DNA of 39,993 nt from Acidobacteriota bacterium (GCA_022562935.1 JADFOI010000016.1:1-39993), one strand, 5' to 3'; counted from the stretch's first letter, positions 8,106 through 17,888 are shown. Numbers and translations are program-made. Notes: generated by a model not told the origin, from the sequence alone.

Positions 8106-11100
8106 CTAACTAACGGAAGCGGAAAGTGATTTGGCGATCAGAAAGTTCTCCTCTCCCACGGGCACGCCGTCTCGATAATAGGCAAAGTGTGTGGGATGGG
8201 GGCGAAGGCGGGAACCGGGTGTAATGATCCCGATGAGGTTCAGAGGGTCAGCAGCTGAGATTCGGAGAACTTCTCCTGTAGGTTGGCTGCGCCTGATGGC
8301 TCTCAGGGCATCGAGCGCCTCTGGAAGGGCGAACTGTTCACCAACAAATCCGGAGACAAACCTTCCCCTCCGTAACCGTCCCTGAGCCTCCATAGTCCGG
8401 TAAATTTTCAGCAGATCACGCCAGGCAAAGGTGAGGCTCTCCCGAGCCAATAGGTCACGAAAGACCACGCCCCAGCGTTTCAAGAGTTGTCGAGCCACCA
8501 AGTTGAGAATTCGGGGATGGGAGTTCGGGGACGGGCCCAAGAATTTCCCCTGAATTTGGGACCTGTCCCCGAACTCCCCAGAATTCCCCTCGATTCCGGG
8601 TAAGTCCAGAAGAGTCCAACGACCCATGGATCCTTTGAGAGTTCGACGGTGGGACCTGCGGGAGGCTCGGTGTAGGAATCCACGTTTCCGATTGGGATCG
8701 ATGAGGAAGCGAAGACTGTCGAAACCATCGGCCGTGGCCAAGCCTGCAGCCACCAATTCCCATAATCCCTCTTCGACTTCCAGTGGAAGTCTTCCGGTGG
8801 TTCTCACCAGATCCTCAAAGAAACAGGCCCCCCAGCGCTGGAGTTGTTCTAGGACTTCGTGAGCGGGATGGGAGAGATTCGGCTGCTCAACTTGTTGGGC
8901 AGACGGATCCAGCTTCCCGCTTTCAAGGTTGCGAAGCAGAAAAAAGTCGGGCATCTCCATCCGCTTGAAGAAAGCCACCGGTGCCAGGCGCGAGGGCCGA
9001 ATCCCGCGGGGCGATGAATAGGGCCTTTCTTCCATACCTTCCGTTTCCAGGGTTGAAGGTACGGACAACCGACCCCAGGCGAATTCTCCCGAGAGGCATA
9101 ATCGATCCAGGAGTTCAGGAACATACCCGCTGATTCGGCTGGGCAGAAGGAACTCCTCCCAGGCTGCGGCCGCGGCCTCAAAACCCTGTAGTTGATCCAA
9201 TACGATGGAGAGTCCTTGCTCGCCGTGTAACTGAGTACCGGAGGGCAGGTGCTGCCAGGTAATGAGAAATCGCATAAACTCGGCCGGAGAGACCGGTTCA
9301 ATCTCGCGACGCAAACGCCCCAAGGTGAGGCGATGGATTCGAGCCAAAAGCCTTCGATCACACCACTCCAGTTCATCGGCCGAGGTCCGATAGGATCCTG
9401 AAAGAATCTGACCCTCCCTTTGCAGCCCTTGCAGAGCGGCTTCAAGGGCGCACCGGGGGAGATTCAAGAGTCGACATAACTCTCCCAGGGTGGTCGGACC
9501 TGAGGATTGCAAGCGACATCGAACCAATTCACGTATGGCTGGTTCCACCTCCAAATTCCTATCCTTCTCCCACAGGACCCTTTCGGGAAGGTCAGGTGTT
9601 TGAACCATTTGTCGCTCTGAGTAGACGGATTTGATCAGGTTCATCCTTTCCGTTGCGAACCAGAGAGCCACCGGCTCTTTGGGCTGTTGATTTTCCTCTT
9701 CAACCAGAGATTCAACGATCACACGCCCGGCCCTACGTTGCTTCACCAATTGTTCGAGCAGATTTCGGCTGCGCTCAACTTCAGAATCTGTGAGCACTCC
9801 CAGGGTCAGAAGAGCATCGTGCAATTCGTCGGCATTTTCCATGGGAGGCCAGACATCCTGGGCCACCTGCTCAATGGCCTCAGCGTCCAATACACCGAGT
9901 TCTCGGGCCGGCCCGGACAAAGTTCTCCGGGTCTGGACGGCTCGAGCGCGACGTTCCTCCAGAGGGGCATCGTCCAGGAAAGCGTATGCATTGGCGTTGA
10001 GAATCTCATGGCTGAATGGAGAGGGCTCCCGGGTGTCCACGGCTACGCATTGGATTTGTCCACCTTCAATCCTGCTCAAAATCTCAATGAGACCGTCCAC
10101 GTCCATGGCTTCATTCACGCAGTCTCGAATGGTTTCGAAAACCAGCGGATGGTCAGGCACCACAATGTCCCCCTGAATATTTTCCAGACAGGCCGCCTGT
10201 TCCGGAAAAATGGACGCCAGAAGATCATCAGAACGGATTCGTTGAAGGGGAGGTGGAACTTTTCTACCCTGCAAGAAACGGAGAATGGCCAGGGCACGAC
10301 TCGCATTCCAGCGCCAACGAGTTCCGAAAAGAGGAGCGGCCAAAACTGCCTGGATCAGAACCTCGCGTACGCTATGTGAAGACAAGAAAGTAAAAATACT
10401 GTCCAAAGGAAAGCTGTGCTGATCACTCAGAGAGATGAGGATGCCGTTTTCTGTGGCCGCTGCCTGAAGCTCAAAATTGAAGGAGCGGCAAAAGCGTTTA
10501 CGCAAGGCCAGACCCCAGGCTCTGTTGATTCGGCTGCCAAAGGGAGCGTGCAAAACAAGCTGCATCCCTCCTGATTCGTCAAAGAAACGCTCAGCCACGA
10601 CACAGTTCTGAGTGGGCAGTGCCCCCAGAGCCGTCTTTCCAGCCAGCACATAGTGGGCGGCCTGTTCGGCTCCGCGGTCATCGAGGCCGCATTCTCGTTT
10701 GAGCCACTGCTGGGCCTTTTCCTCGCCGAGAGCCACAATCTGCTCTCGAACTTCCGAGAAGGCCTCAGAGAGTTCATCGGACCGTGCGGGTGCTTCACCT
10801 CGCCAGAAGGGAACGGTGGGAGGAGCTCCGCCGGCATTCTCCACCCGCACCACCCCAGTTTCGATTCGGCGGATGCGCCAGGAGGTGTTTCCCAACAGAA
10901 AGATGTCCCCCTGCATACTCTCTATTGCAAAATCCTCATCCAGAGTCCCCACCAAAGTCTCTTCAGGGTCGGCTTTCACCAGATAATCGGCACGGTCGGG
11001 AATGGCTCCTCCTGAGGTGATGGCGGCCAGCCGAGCCCCGCGCCGGGCCCGAATCTTCCCGTTGATGCGGTCACGGTGCAAATACGCTCCTCGACGACCG

Positions 11101-12506
11101 TGACGGGTGGAGATTCCTTCGGCCAGCATCGTCACAACGGCATCAAATTCACTGCGAAGAAGAGAAGAGTAGGGAGCCGCTCTGCGAAAGACCTTGAACA
11201 GTTCTTCCTCCTCCCACTCCCGGCTCGCTGCGGCGGCTACGATCTGTTGGGCAAGAATATCCAAAGGAGCGGGAGGGATTCGGATCTGATCCAATTGTCC
11301 ACTCCTGATGGAACGGACCAGTGCCGCGCACTCGAGAAGTTCATCTCGCGTTGTGGCAAAGATCCGGCCTTTGGGGATACTTCCCTTCCAGTGGCCGGAA
11401 CGTCCAATGCGCTGCAGGGCAAGGGATATCCAACGCGTGGAACCGAGTTGGCAAACCAGGTCAACAGAACCGATGTCGATCCCCAGTTCCAGTGATGCTG
11501 TGGCCACGACCGCCTTGACTTCGCCGGTCTTGAGCCGCTCTTCCGTCTCCAGACGGATCTCTCTCGACAGGCTTCCATGATGAGCGGCAATGGAGTCGTC
11601 TTCGAATCGTTCCGCCAGGTGGTAGGCCACCTTTTCAGCCAGACGGCGAGTGTTCACGAAGATGAGTGTGGTACGGTGTTGGCGGATCAGTTGCGAGAGC
11701 CGGTCATAGATTTCCTCCCACATTTTGTTGCTTGCCACTGCCCCCAGCTCGTCATGGGGAACCTCTACGGCCAGTTCCATGTGACGCTGGTGTCCCAGGT
11801 CGAGGACCGTGGCAGAGCGATCAACTCCGGTCAGGAAGCGGGCAATCGCTTCAATCGGTTTCTGGGTGGCCGAAAGTCCAATACGCTGTAGGGGTTGACC
11901 CGTCAGGTCTTCGAGTCTTTCCAGGGAAAGGCTCAAGTGGGAGCCGCGTTTGTCCCTGGCCAATGCATGGATCTCGTCCACAATGACGGTGGTCACCGTC
12001 TGCAGCATTCTCTGCCCGCTCTCACTGGTCAGGAGAATGAACAGGGATTCAGGAGTGGTGACGAGAATGTGGGGAGGTTGTCGGATCATGCGCTGGCGCT
12101 CTCTCCCCGGGGTGTCGCCCGTGCGCACCAGGGTGCGGATTTCTGGAATTTCCAGTTGCATCTGGCTGGCTACTGCTCGAATCTGCTGCAGGGGTTCCAG
12201 TAAATTCTTGCGAACGTCGTTAGCCAGCGCCTTGAGGGGAGAAAGATAAAGGATTTGCGTGGTATTGGAGAGGTGGCCTCGGATGCCCTGTTGAACCAGA
12301 CGGTCGATAGCACACAAGAAGGCCGCCAGTGTTTTTCCGGAGCCGGTGGGAGAAGCGATCAAAACGTGATCACCCTTTTGGATGACCGGCCAGCCCATCC
12401 TTTGCGGCTCGGTGGCCTCACCGAATCGCTGCTTGAACCATGTGGATAGGGCAGGGTGAAAATGAGCTTCCCCAGGATCTCGTGTGACCCCACTCGTCTT
12501 TTTCAT
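8106..12506 (-). CDS. lhr: Lhr-type superfamily 2 ATP-dependent helicase
   Basis: 1466 residues, close to long Lhr proteins. Helicase motifs in order: Walker A ASPTGSGKT (51-59), TPES, DEIH (177-180), LSAT (211-214), FVNTRR in the second RecA domain, and QRIGRSGH. The Lhr-core winged-helix domain and a long C-terminal region follow, including RQLLKRWGVVFRDLLARE near the end. Lhr enzymes are 3'-to-5' DNA and RNA:DNA helicases linked to repair. ATG 12506 lacks an obvious ribosome-binding site. An 80-bp inverted repeat with GAATTC ends is inserted in frame and encodes about residues 1307-1334 (GNSGEFGDRSQIQGKFLG...), in the loop before the conserved RQLL helix. The frame stays open through it, so the protein is probably functional. 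It stands alone, with no co-directional partner close by. Confidence 0.9.
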   Translation of the reverse strand: MKKTSGVTRDPGEAHFHPALSTWFKQRFGEATEPQRMGWPVIQKGDHVLIASPTGSGKTLAAFLCAIDRLVQQGIRGHLSNTTQILYLSPLKALANDVRKNLLEPLQQIRAVASQMQLEIPEIRTLVRTGDTPGRERQRMIRQPPHILVTTPESLFILLTSESGQRMLQTVTTVIVDEIHALARDKRGSHLSLSLERLEDLTGQPLQRIGLSATQKPIEAIARFLTGVDRSATVLDLGHQRHMELAVEVPHDELGAVASNKMWEEIYDRLSQLIRQHRTTLIFVNTRRLAEKVAYHLAERFEDDSIAAHHGSLSREIRLETEERLKTGEVKAVVATASLELGIDIGSVDLVCQLGSTRWISLALQRIGRSGHWKGSIPKGRIFATTRDELLECAALVRSIRSGQLDQIRIPPAPLDILAQQIVAAAASREWEEEELFKVFRRAAPYSSLLRSEFDAVVTMLAEGISTRHGRRGAYLHRDRINGKIRARRGARLAAITSGGAIPDRADYLVKADPEETLVGTLDEDFAIESMQGDIFLLGNTSWRIRRIETGVVRVENAGGAPPTVPFWRGEAPARSDELSEAFSEVREQIVALGEEKAQQWLKRECGLDDRGAEQAAHYVLAGKTALGALPTQNCVVAERFFDESGGMQLVLHAPFGSRINRAWGLALRKRFCRSFNFELQAAATENGILISLSDQHSFPLDSIFTFLSSHSVREVLIQAVLAAPLFGTRWRWNASRALAILRFLQGRKVPPPLQRIRSDDLLASIFPEQAACLENIQGDIVVPDHPLVFETIRDCVNEAMDVDGLIEILSRIEGGQIQCVAVDTREPSPFSHEILNANAYAFLDDAPLEERRARAVQTRRTLSGPARELGVLDAEAIEQVAQDVWPPMENADELHDALLTLGVLTDSEVERSRNLLEQLVKQRRAGRVIVESLVEEENQQPKEPVALWFATERMNLIKSVYSERQMVQTPDLPERVLWEKDRNLEVEPAIRELVRCRLQSSGPTTLGELCRLLNLPRCALEAALQGLQREGQILSGSYRTSADELEWCDRRLLARIHRLTLGRLRREIEPVSPAEFMRFLITWQHLPSGTQLHGEQGLSIVLDQLQGFEAAAAAWEEFLLPSRISGYVPELLDRLCLSGEFAWGRLSVPSTLETEGMEERPYSSPRGIRPSRLAPVAFFKRMEMPDFFLLRNLESGKLDPSAQQVEQPNLSHPAHEVLEQLQRWGACFFEDLVRTTGRLPLEVEEGLWELVAAGLATADGFDSLRFLIDPNRKRGFLHRASRRSHRRTLKGSMGRWTLLDLPGIEGNSGEFGDRSQIQGKFLGPSPNSHPRILNLVARQLLKRWGVVFRDLLARESLTFAWRDLLKIYRTMEAQGRLRRGRFVSGFVGEQFALPEALDALRAIRRSQPTGEVLRISAADPLNLIGIITPGSRLRPHPTHFAYYRDGVPVGEENFLIAKSLSASVS
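8507..8586. repeat. 80-bp palindromic element inside lhr
   Basis: Both ends are GAATTC (8507-8512 and 8581-8586). The left arm GAGTTCGGGGACGGGCCCAA pairs with the right arm GGGACCTGTCCCCGAACTC around a short centre. The element is in frame within lhr and adds about 27 residues. It shares the GGGGAC/GTCCCC core with other repeats here (8025-8100, 12595-12618, 32205-32240). Confidence 0.75.
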
Positions 12507-12594
12507 CCCGGGAGCAACTATACTACAGGCTCCTTGCTAGCGGGCTTGCGTTAGGAGAGGGGGTACTACACAGCGGGGAGGGTAAGGAAAACAT

Positions 12595-12618
12595 GGGGAC
12601 AGAGGGTGCTCTGTCCCC
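12595..12618. terminator. GGGGACAG hairpin downstream of the OmpA-family gene
   Basis: A perfect 10-bp stem, GGGGACAGAG / CTCTGTCCCC, with loop GGTG, 18 bp past the OmpA-family stop. On the minus strand only a short ATGTTTTCC follows, so terminator activity is uncertain. It also belongs to the GGGGACAG hairpin family of this window. Confidence 0.5.
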
Positions 12619-12635
12619 AAATGAACACTTCCAGG

Positions 12636-13844
12636 CTAAGGCACAAACAACTCAACCTCAACCCGGCGGTTATCGCTCTGGCCCTGAGGAGTCGCGTTAT
12701 CGGCAATGGGTTGGGTCTCGCCGGCACTCTGGGTTTCAATCCGGCCCTCGTCAATGTTCTGCTCCCGCACCAGATAGGCCTTGACTGCATCTGCCCGGCG
12801 CAGGCCCACACCTTCATTGACTTCCTCGCTCCCTCGGTCGTCCGTGTGTCCCGTCAACGTGGCCCTCAGCTGCGGATTCTGCCGTATCTTGAGCGCAATT
12901 TCATCCAACTGGGCTTTGGCCACATTATTGGGGAGATTCCCCTCCATATGTATGACGATCTTCTCACTCACCGAGAACGATTTGGTGTCGCTGGCGGCAA
13001 CGCCGCGATCATCTTCAACGGTCACGGCAACACTATGCCGGCCTCCAGCCAGTCCGCTGGTATTAATCTGCATCCGAGACGAAGACTCGGGACGCCTTTG
13101 ACCATCCAGAGTCCAAGCGTAGGTCAGAGGATCATTTTCCGGATCGCTGGCCTGGGCGCTTGCCCCTACGGTATCCCCGGCATAAACGTCGGTCTTATCA
13201 AGGGTTAACGCTACACTCGGACCCGTATTGGGCCTGGGATCAATGGTGACCGTGAATTCGCAATTGGCCGTCATTCCGTCGGTATCTCTGACGGTTACCC
13301 CGACTCGGTGATCGCCCACTGGGCGATTGATCGTTCCAAACTCAAACGAGGGCTGGTTATTGGTTACCGCTCGGCCATCCACTGTCCAGGAGTAAGTCAG
13401 GGAGTCATTATTGGGATCAGAAGCAGTAACCTGTAGGCGCCTGGATTGGCCCTCAGTGACAAGCATATTAGAGGGTTCACAGGATACGGTGGGTGCCATT
13501 GTATTCTTCCCAACCGTCAGATCTACTTCACAAATGGCCACGTGCTGCTTTTTGTCTTCCACCTCCAGGCTGACGGTGTATGTTCCTGGGCTCAGCGAAG
13601 TCGAATCGAAAACAGCCGATCCATTTTGAGCCACCAATCTTCCCTGGTCGGCGGACCAGGAAAAGGTGAGTTGATCGTTCCGATCCGGATCCGTCGCGTT
13701 AGATTGTATCGTTGTCGACTCTCCTTCGGTCAAGGAGGTCTGGTCGGCGACGCAATTGAGTATAGGAGGGCGATTTGCACAACCTCCAGCCGCTAACAAC
13801 ACTACTATACTGCCCAGTAGCAGAGGTAATCTTAGTTTACGCAT
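12636..13844 (-). CDS. OmpA-family lipoprotein with Ig/PKD-like repeats
   Basis: 402 residues from ATG 13844, which has AGGAG eight bases upstream; an upstream TTG at 13862 is less likely. A lipoprotein signal ends in LLAAGGC, with Cys22 as the lipid anchor. Three Ig/PKD-like beta domains of about 90 residues follow, each with a DPxxDxLTxxWxxDG-type strand (for example ASDPNNDSLTYSWTVDG and ASDPENDPLTYAWTLDG). The last about 100 residues are an OmpA/Pal peptidoglycan-binding domain: LTGHTDDRGSEEVNEGVGLRRADAVKAYL, then NRRVEVELFVP. It should sit in the outer membrane facing the periplasm and hold the cell wall. It has its own promoter with TATAAT at 13898-13893. The Ser/Thr-rich Ig domains are conceivable substrates of the nearby glycosyltransferases, but that is speculation. 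Confidence 0.88.
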   Translation of the reverse strand: MRKLRLPLLLGSIVVLLAAGGCANRPPILNCVADQTSLTEGESTTIQSNATDPDRNDQLTFSWSADQGRLVAQNGSAVFDSTSLSPGTYTVSLEVEDKKQHVAICEVDLTVGKNTMAPTVSCEPSNMLVTEGQSRRLQVTASDPNNDSLTYSWTVDGRAVTNNQPSFEFGTINRPVGDHRVGVTVRDTDGMTANCEFTVTIDPRPNTGPSVALTLDKTDVYAGDTVGASAQASDPENDPLTYAWTLDGQRRPESSSRMQINTSGLAGGRHSVAVTVEDDRGVAASDTKSFSVSEKIVIHMEGNLPNNVAKAQLDEIALKIRQNPQLRATLTGHTDDRGSEEVNEGVGLRRADAVKAYLVREQNIDEGRIETQSAGETQPIADNATPQGQSDNRRVEVELFVP

Positions 13845-13892
13845 TCTCTTGTCTCCTCTCAAGAAATGAGCTTAAGTGTAACATCGACCTGG

Positions 13893-13898
13893 ATTATA
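13893..13898 (-). promoter_or_regulatory. -10 box of the OmpA-family gene
   Basis: A perfect TATAAT on the minus strand, 48 bp before ATG 13844, leaving room for a 40-base leader that contains the AGGAG site. No convincing -35 element is seen at 16-18 bp (CATGGG region). The rest of 13845-14071, between two divergent genes, holds no other clear signal. Confidence 0.5.
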
Positions 13899-14071
13899 CA
13901 CTATCTTAGGATCTCCCCATGTAAGCTTTTGGTCGTTTTTGCACAAACTGAACTTTCGATCAATGGCCTATTCAAGGGGCTCAAACCGTGCAGCAAAGAT
14001 AGTAACAGTTTCCTGGCCTCGAAGAAACCGTTTTATTTGGCTCTTGCAGTCTTTGTCCTGGACTCGATACC

Positions 14072-14956
14072 ATGAAAAGGATGAAGTGGAAATCGATACT
14101 CGGGTCTTTGGGGGCGAGATCCCTTGGTCTGGTGCTTTTGGTGGCTGCCGGGGCCAAGGTCATGGAACCGGGGGCCTTTGCTGAGCAAATCCGTCTGGAG
14201 CAATTGGACTTCTTGTTCTCGGTTCGAATCGTCACACTCATTGCTCTGGCCCTGGAAGTGGGACTGGGAACGGTGCTGATCCTGGGGCTCCGCCGACTTT
14301 GGGTTCTGTTTCCGACCACCCTACTGGTGAGCTTTTTCCTGTTTCTAACCGGCCGTAATTATTGGCTGGTCCTCAACGGACTGAGGGATGAAGACGCCGC
14401 CTGCGGTTGTTTCGGAAGTCTGATCGAGCGCACGCCAGGAGAGGCTTTTTGGCAGGATCTGTTCCTGTTGCTCGTTCCTCTGTCGCTGGCCTATATAGGC
14501 CGGCAGGTGAGCCATCGAGGTTTTCCCTGGCGCCGCCTGCTTGCGGCCGGCTTGCTGGTCATTGGCGTCACGGTTTATGTTGGAGGGAACTCTGACCTCC
14601 AATTCGTGGAGATGGCTGCTGAAATTGCCGATGAAAGCGGTGAAGAGCGCTTTGTCAAGACCGATGACTATGTGCTGGTCCTGGAAGGCTCGGACGTCCC
14701 GGAAGCAGAGATATACGATTCTCAATCAGTGACCTTCCTTGTTTTGAGTCCGCAGCTTCCCGCTGCCGTCGTTTTGAAACTGAGAACCAGTAGCGTGGAA
14801 ACGATAGCTGGGGAGATGATTTTCCGCGGAGACGATGGATCCATCCTCCTCTCATCGGACGCTGTCTATCATCCAGAGGGGGAATTTGAGGTGGATGGAG
14901 AGGGGATTTCCTTTACCGTGCAGGGTGTCCAGCTGCGCTTGAAGAGCAGCCCCTGA
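14072..14956 (+). CDS. MauE/DoxX-like membrane redox protein
   Basis: 294 residues. The N-terminal about 155 residues hold four to five membrane helices of the MauE/DoxX kind: SLGLVLLVAAGAKVMEPGAFAEQI, LALEVGLGTVLILG, LLVSFFLFLTGRNYW and FLLLVPLSLAYIGRQ. The family signature CGCFG lies just before the last helix of that set, in ACGCFGSLIERTPGEAFWQD. MauE-type proteins pass electrons or help disulfide formation outside the membrane. A further helix (LLAAGLLVIGVTVYVGG) is followed by about 110 soluble residues with no recognised domain, which makes the protein longer than simple MauE. ATG 14072 has no clear ribosome-binding site; an in-frame ATG lies nine bases further on. The thioredoxin-fold gene 118 bp downstream is on the same strand and may be a partner. 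Confidence 0.75.
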   Translation: MKRMKWKSILGSLGARSLGLVLLVAAGAKVMEPGAFAEQIRLEQLDFLFSVRIVTLIALALEVGLGTVLILGLRRLWVLFPTTLLVSFFLFLTGRNYWLVLNGLRDEDAACGCFGSLIERTPGEAFWQDLFLLLVPLSLAYIGRQVSHRGFPWRRLLAAGLLVIGVTVYVGGNSDLQFVEMAAEIADESGEERFVKTDDYVLVLEGSDVPEAEIYDSQSVTFLVLSPQLPAAVVLKLRTSSVETIAGEMIFRGDDGSILLSSDAVYHPEGEFEVDGEGISFTVQGVQLRLKSSP

Positions 14957-14957
14957 A

Positions 14958-15054
14958 CGCCGGCCGGAGGCCGGCGGAAATTCAAAATTCCAAATTCAAA
15001 ATCCCAAACAAATTTCAAATTTCAAGCCTAACCTGGAACCTGGAACCTGGAACC
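14958..15054 (+). repeat. Composite intergenic repeat, copy A
   Basis: Starts one base after the mauE-like stop. Order: hairpin GCCGGCCGGAGGCCGGC, then AAATTCAAAATTCCAAATTC-type tract, then three CCTGGAA units. It lacks the distal GCGCGC hairpin. It fills the gap between two plus-strand genes. Confidence 0.8.
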
Positions 15055-15074
15055 GTTAAACTTACTGCCAGATT

Positions 15075-17165
15075 ATGGCGGGGAAGAAGAAGCACACCAA
15101 TCGTTTGAGTGATCAGAGCAGTCCCTATCTTCTCCAGCATGCCCACAACCCGGTGGACTGGTATTCCTGGGGTGAAGAAGCTCTGAATGCAGCGCGAGCG
15201 CAGGACAAGCCCATTTTGCTCAGTGTAGGCTACGCAGCCTGCCATTGGTGTCATGTCATGGAGCAGCAATCCTTTGAGAATGAAGAAATCGCCCAGTTGA
15301 TGAACGAAAATTTCATCAATATCAAGGTGGATCGCGAAGAACGGCCCGATCTGGACGCCATCTATATGAACTTTGTGCAGATGGCAACCGGAAGCGGCGG
15401 ATGGCCACTGACCGTCTTTTTGAGCCCCAATCAGGTCCCTTTCTATGGGGGCACCTATTTTCCTCCCGAGGACTCTCAGGGGCGACCCGGATTTAAGCGA
15501 GTGTTGAGAAGTGTCGCTGAAACTTATCGGACTCGGCGCAGCGAATTAGAGGAGAACCGGGAAGAAATCATCCAAAGATTGGGCCAGATGACTCTAGGGA
15601 AAGGCCGTGAGCAGCTGGAGAAAGGGCTTTTGGATCAGTCTTATACCCAGGTTCTCCATCGATTCGACAGCCAGCACGGCGGGTTTGGAGGCGCTCCCAA
15701 ATTTCCCAGCACCATGATCCTGGGGTTCTTGCTTCGTTACTACCAGAGAACGGGCACCGAAAAGGCGCTTGAGATGGTCCGGCTCAGTCTTGATGAGATG
15801 GCTCGGGGTGGAATTTACGATCAGTTAGGTGGAGGCTTTCATCGATACACTGTGGATGAGCGTTGGCTGGTCCCCCACTTCGAGAAAATGCTGTACGACA
15901 ACGCTCTGTTGTCCCGACTTTACCTGGAGGCCTATCAAGTCACTGGTGATTCCTATTACCGTGAAATTGTGGAGGAGACGCTGGAATACGTCCAACGCGA
16001 GATGATGGATCCCTCTGGGGGGTTTTATTCATCCCAGGACGCTGACAGCGAGGGAGAGGAGGGAAAGTTTTATGTTTGGACTCCCGCCCAGGTGGAAGCC
16101 GTCCTGGGCAGAGAAGATGCCTCAATCTTCAACCCATACTTTGATGTGACGGATTCTGGAAACTTCGAAGGGAAAAGCATTTTGCACCACCGCATGACGT
16201 TGGGCGAGTTGAGTCAGTCCCGCGGAAAATCTGGAGAGGAACTTAAAGGATTTCTGGACCAGGCTCGTCGAAAGCTCCTCGAGGCCCGACAAGAGCGAGT
16301 CAAACCGTCACTGGATGACAAGGTGCTGACGGCCTGGAATGGGATGATGCTCACCAGTTTTGCCGAGGCTGCGTTTGTTTTAAACGATTCCAAGTTTTTA
16401 GAGATTGCTGTGAAAAACGCGGAATTCTTGGCTTCAGCGGTCATGGTGGAGGGACGGTTACTGCGCAGCTGGAGACAGGGAAGGGCACATCTCAACGGAT
16501 ATTTGGAAGACTACGCCTTGGTCATTGAGGGATGGTTGACGACTTACCAGGCAACCGGGGACATGCGCTGGTTGGACCACGCTTGTCGTCTTATGGAGCG
16601 CCAATTCGAGCTCTTTCAGGATGAGGAGGGGAATGACTTTTACTTCACCTCCTCCGATCACGAGACACTCTTGATTCGGCAAAAGGAATACCAGGACAAT
16701 GCAACGCCCGCCGGCGCCGGCGTCACTTGCCTGAATCTCCTTCGTTTGTCGGTTCTGTTGGGAAAGAAGGAGTATCGGGAACTGGCCCAGAGCATGCTTC
16801 ATCAGGTATCGGGAGGACTCTCGCAGTTTTCCTCTGTCTTTGGATATTGGCTGCAAGCATTGGAGTTTTTCTTGAGTCCGGCTCAGGAAATTGCCGTGTT
16901 AGGCAAGGCCTCTGAACGGGAAGCCCTGCTTCAGCCGGTGCGGGAGAGATTTCTCCCCAACAAGGTGCTGGCGTTTCTGCAGGAGCCCGATTCAGAGTTG
17001 GTCCAAAAGATCCCGCTGTTGGACGGGAAGACCGCCATCGATGATCGAGCCACGGTCTATGTTTGCCGGAACTATGCCTGTCAGGAACCTGCCACTACGG
17101 TGGAAGGGCTGGAACGGGTGCTAGCCCGTATTTCTCACACCCGTTCTACTGCATCGGCGCAATAA
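15075..17165 (+). CDS. YyaL/SPATA20-type thioredoxin-fold protein
   Basis: 696 residues, the usual length of the DUF255 family. The N-terminal thioredoxin-like domain includes the family hallmarks [20 protein letters not shown] (about 16-35), [18 protein letters not shown] with the CxxC pair, and [47 protein letters not shown] follows. The rest is an (alpha/alpha)-barrel like cellobiose epimerases: [43 protein letters not shown] and [18 protein letters not shown]. The biochemical role is not settled; a redox or sugar-related function has been suggested for relatives. The pairing with a MauE-like protein upstream favours a redox role. ATG 15075 is the only start giving the conserved N-terminus; no Shine-Dalgarno site is visible, as the upstream bases are repeat copy A. 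Confidence 0.88.
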   Translation: MAGKKKHTNRLSDQSSPYLLQHAHNPVDWYSWGEEALNAARAQDKPILLSVGYAACHWCHVMEQQSFENEEIAQLMNENFINIKVDREERPDLDAIYMNFVQMATGSGGWPLTVFLSPNQVPFYGGTYFPPEDSQGRPGFKRVLRSVAETYRTRRSELEENREEIIQRLGQMTLGKGREQLEKGLLDQSYTQVLHRFDSQHGGFGGAPKFPSTMILGFLLRYYQRTGTEKALEMVRLSLDEMARGGIYDQLGGGFHRYTVDERWLVPHFEKMLYDNALLSRLYLEAYQVTGDSYYREIVEETLEYVQREMMDPSGGFYSSQDADSEGEEGKFYVWTPAQVEAVLGREDASIFNPYFDVTDSGNFEGKSILHHRMTLGELSQSRGKSGEELKGFLDQARRKLLEARQERVKPSLDDKVLTAWNGMMLTSFAEAAFVLNDSKFLEIAVKNAEFLASAVMVEGRLLRSWRQGRAHLNGYLEDYALVIEGWLTTYQATGDMRWLDHACRLMERQFELFQDEEGNDFYFTSSDHETLLIRQKEYQDNATPAGAGVTCLNLLRLSVLLGKKEYRELAQSMLHQVSGGLSQFSSVFGYWLQALEFFLSPAQEIAVLGKASEREALLQPVRERFLPNKVLAFLQEPDSELVQKIPLLDGKTAIDDRATVYVCRNYACQEPATTVEGLERVLARISHTRSTASAQ

Positions 17166-17190
17166 TCCGGCGTGCTGCACCGACTGTGCG

Positions 17191-17229
17191 ACCCGCAAAA
17201 GAGCGGGTACCCCCGACCCGCAAGCGGGT
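17191..17229. repeat. Two ACCCGC/GCGGGT hairpins between convergent genes
   Basis: Stems 17191-17196/17203-17208 and 17216-17221/17224-17229 lie back to back, 25-65 bp past the YyaL-type stop and before the rdgB stop (17280). They may act as REP-like elements or a weak bidirectional terminator; there is no T-run. Nothing else is seen in 17166-17279. Confidence 0.5.
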
Positions 17230-17279
17230 GCTCCCGGCCTCCTCAACGTACTCGTAGGGGTCACTCGTGGCAATCCCCA

Positions 17280-17888
17280 TTAGCAAATGTCAGGGTATTG
17301 ATGGAGCGAGACACTGAGTTTCTCCAGGGCTTGAGCTCGGTGGGAGATCTGGTTTTTTTCTTCGACCGTCATTTGGGCAAAGGTTTTTCCAAGAGGAGGG
17401 TAGTAGAAGATCGGATCGTAACCGAACCCGTGAGTGCCTCTGGGTTCCTGAGCCAGCTCTCCCTGAACTTCGCCCGTCACTTCGATCACGTCCTCAGGCA
17501 GAAGGAGACAGATAGCCGATACAAAACGCGCACTTCTTGAGGAAGGACCGGGACGGGAGTCCAATATCCGCAGGAGCTTTTCGATACGTTCCTTGTCGGT
17601 AGGAGCAAAGCGAGCGGAATGTACCCCCGGTTTGCCGCCCAGAGCATCCACCACGAGTCCTGAGTCTTCAGCCAGTGTGGGGAGCCCAGTCAGTTGGTGA
17701 TAGTGCTCAGCTTTGAGACGCGCGTTTTCGGCGAAAGTCGTACCTGATTCAAGGGCTTCGGGAAGATCGTCTCGTCCCAGCAGAAACTCGAATTCGATGT
17801 TGAAGAGTGAGAGGGCCGAGCAAATCTCCCGGACCTTTCCCTTATTTTGGGTTGCCAGAAGGAATCGCAACTTGCTGGTCGGAATCAC
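17280..17888 (-). CDS. rdgB: RdgB/HAM1 non-canonical purine NTP pyrophosphatase
   Basis: 202 residues, the normal length for the Ham1 family. Motifs: [13 protein letters not shown] near the N-terminus, [44 protein letters not shown] and the closing [10 protein letters not shown]. It hydrolyses dITP, ITP and XTP to monophosphates and keeps deaminated purines out of nucleic acids. GTG 17888 lies inside the 3' end of rph (47-bp overlap). No Shine-Dalgarno site is visible, so translation is probably coupled to rph. The order amidase, gerM, rph, rdgB is a recurring bacterial arrangement. A second house-cleaning NTPase, YjjX-type, is at 29295-29897. Confidence 0.93.
   Translation of the reverse strand: MIPTSKLRFLLATQNKGKVREICSALSLFNIEFEFLLGRDDLPEALESGTTFAENARLKAEHYHQLTGLPTLAEDSGLVVDALGGKPGVHSARFAPTDKERIEKLLRILDSRPGPSSRSARFVSAICLLLPEDVIEVTGEVQGELAQEPRGTHGFGYDPIFYYPPLGKTFAQMTVEEKNQISHRAQALEKLSVSLHQYPDIC

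Noticed and set aside
15027-15054. CCTGGAA tandem units as a CRISPR array or minisatellite gene
   Set aside because: The units are only seven bases with no unique spacers, and they recur as part of a dispersed composite repeat.
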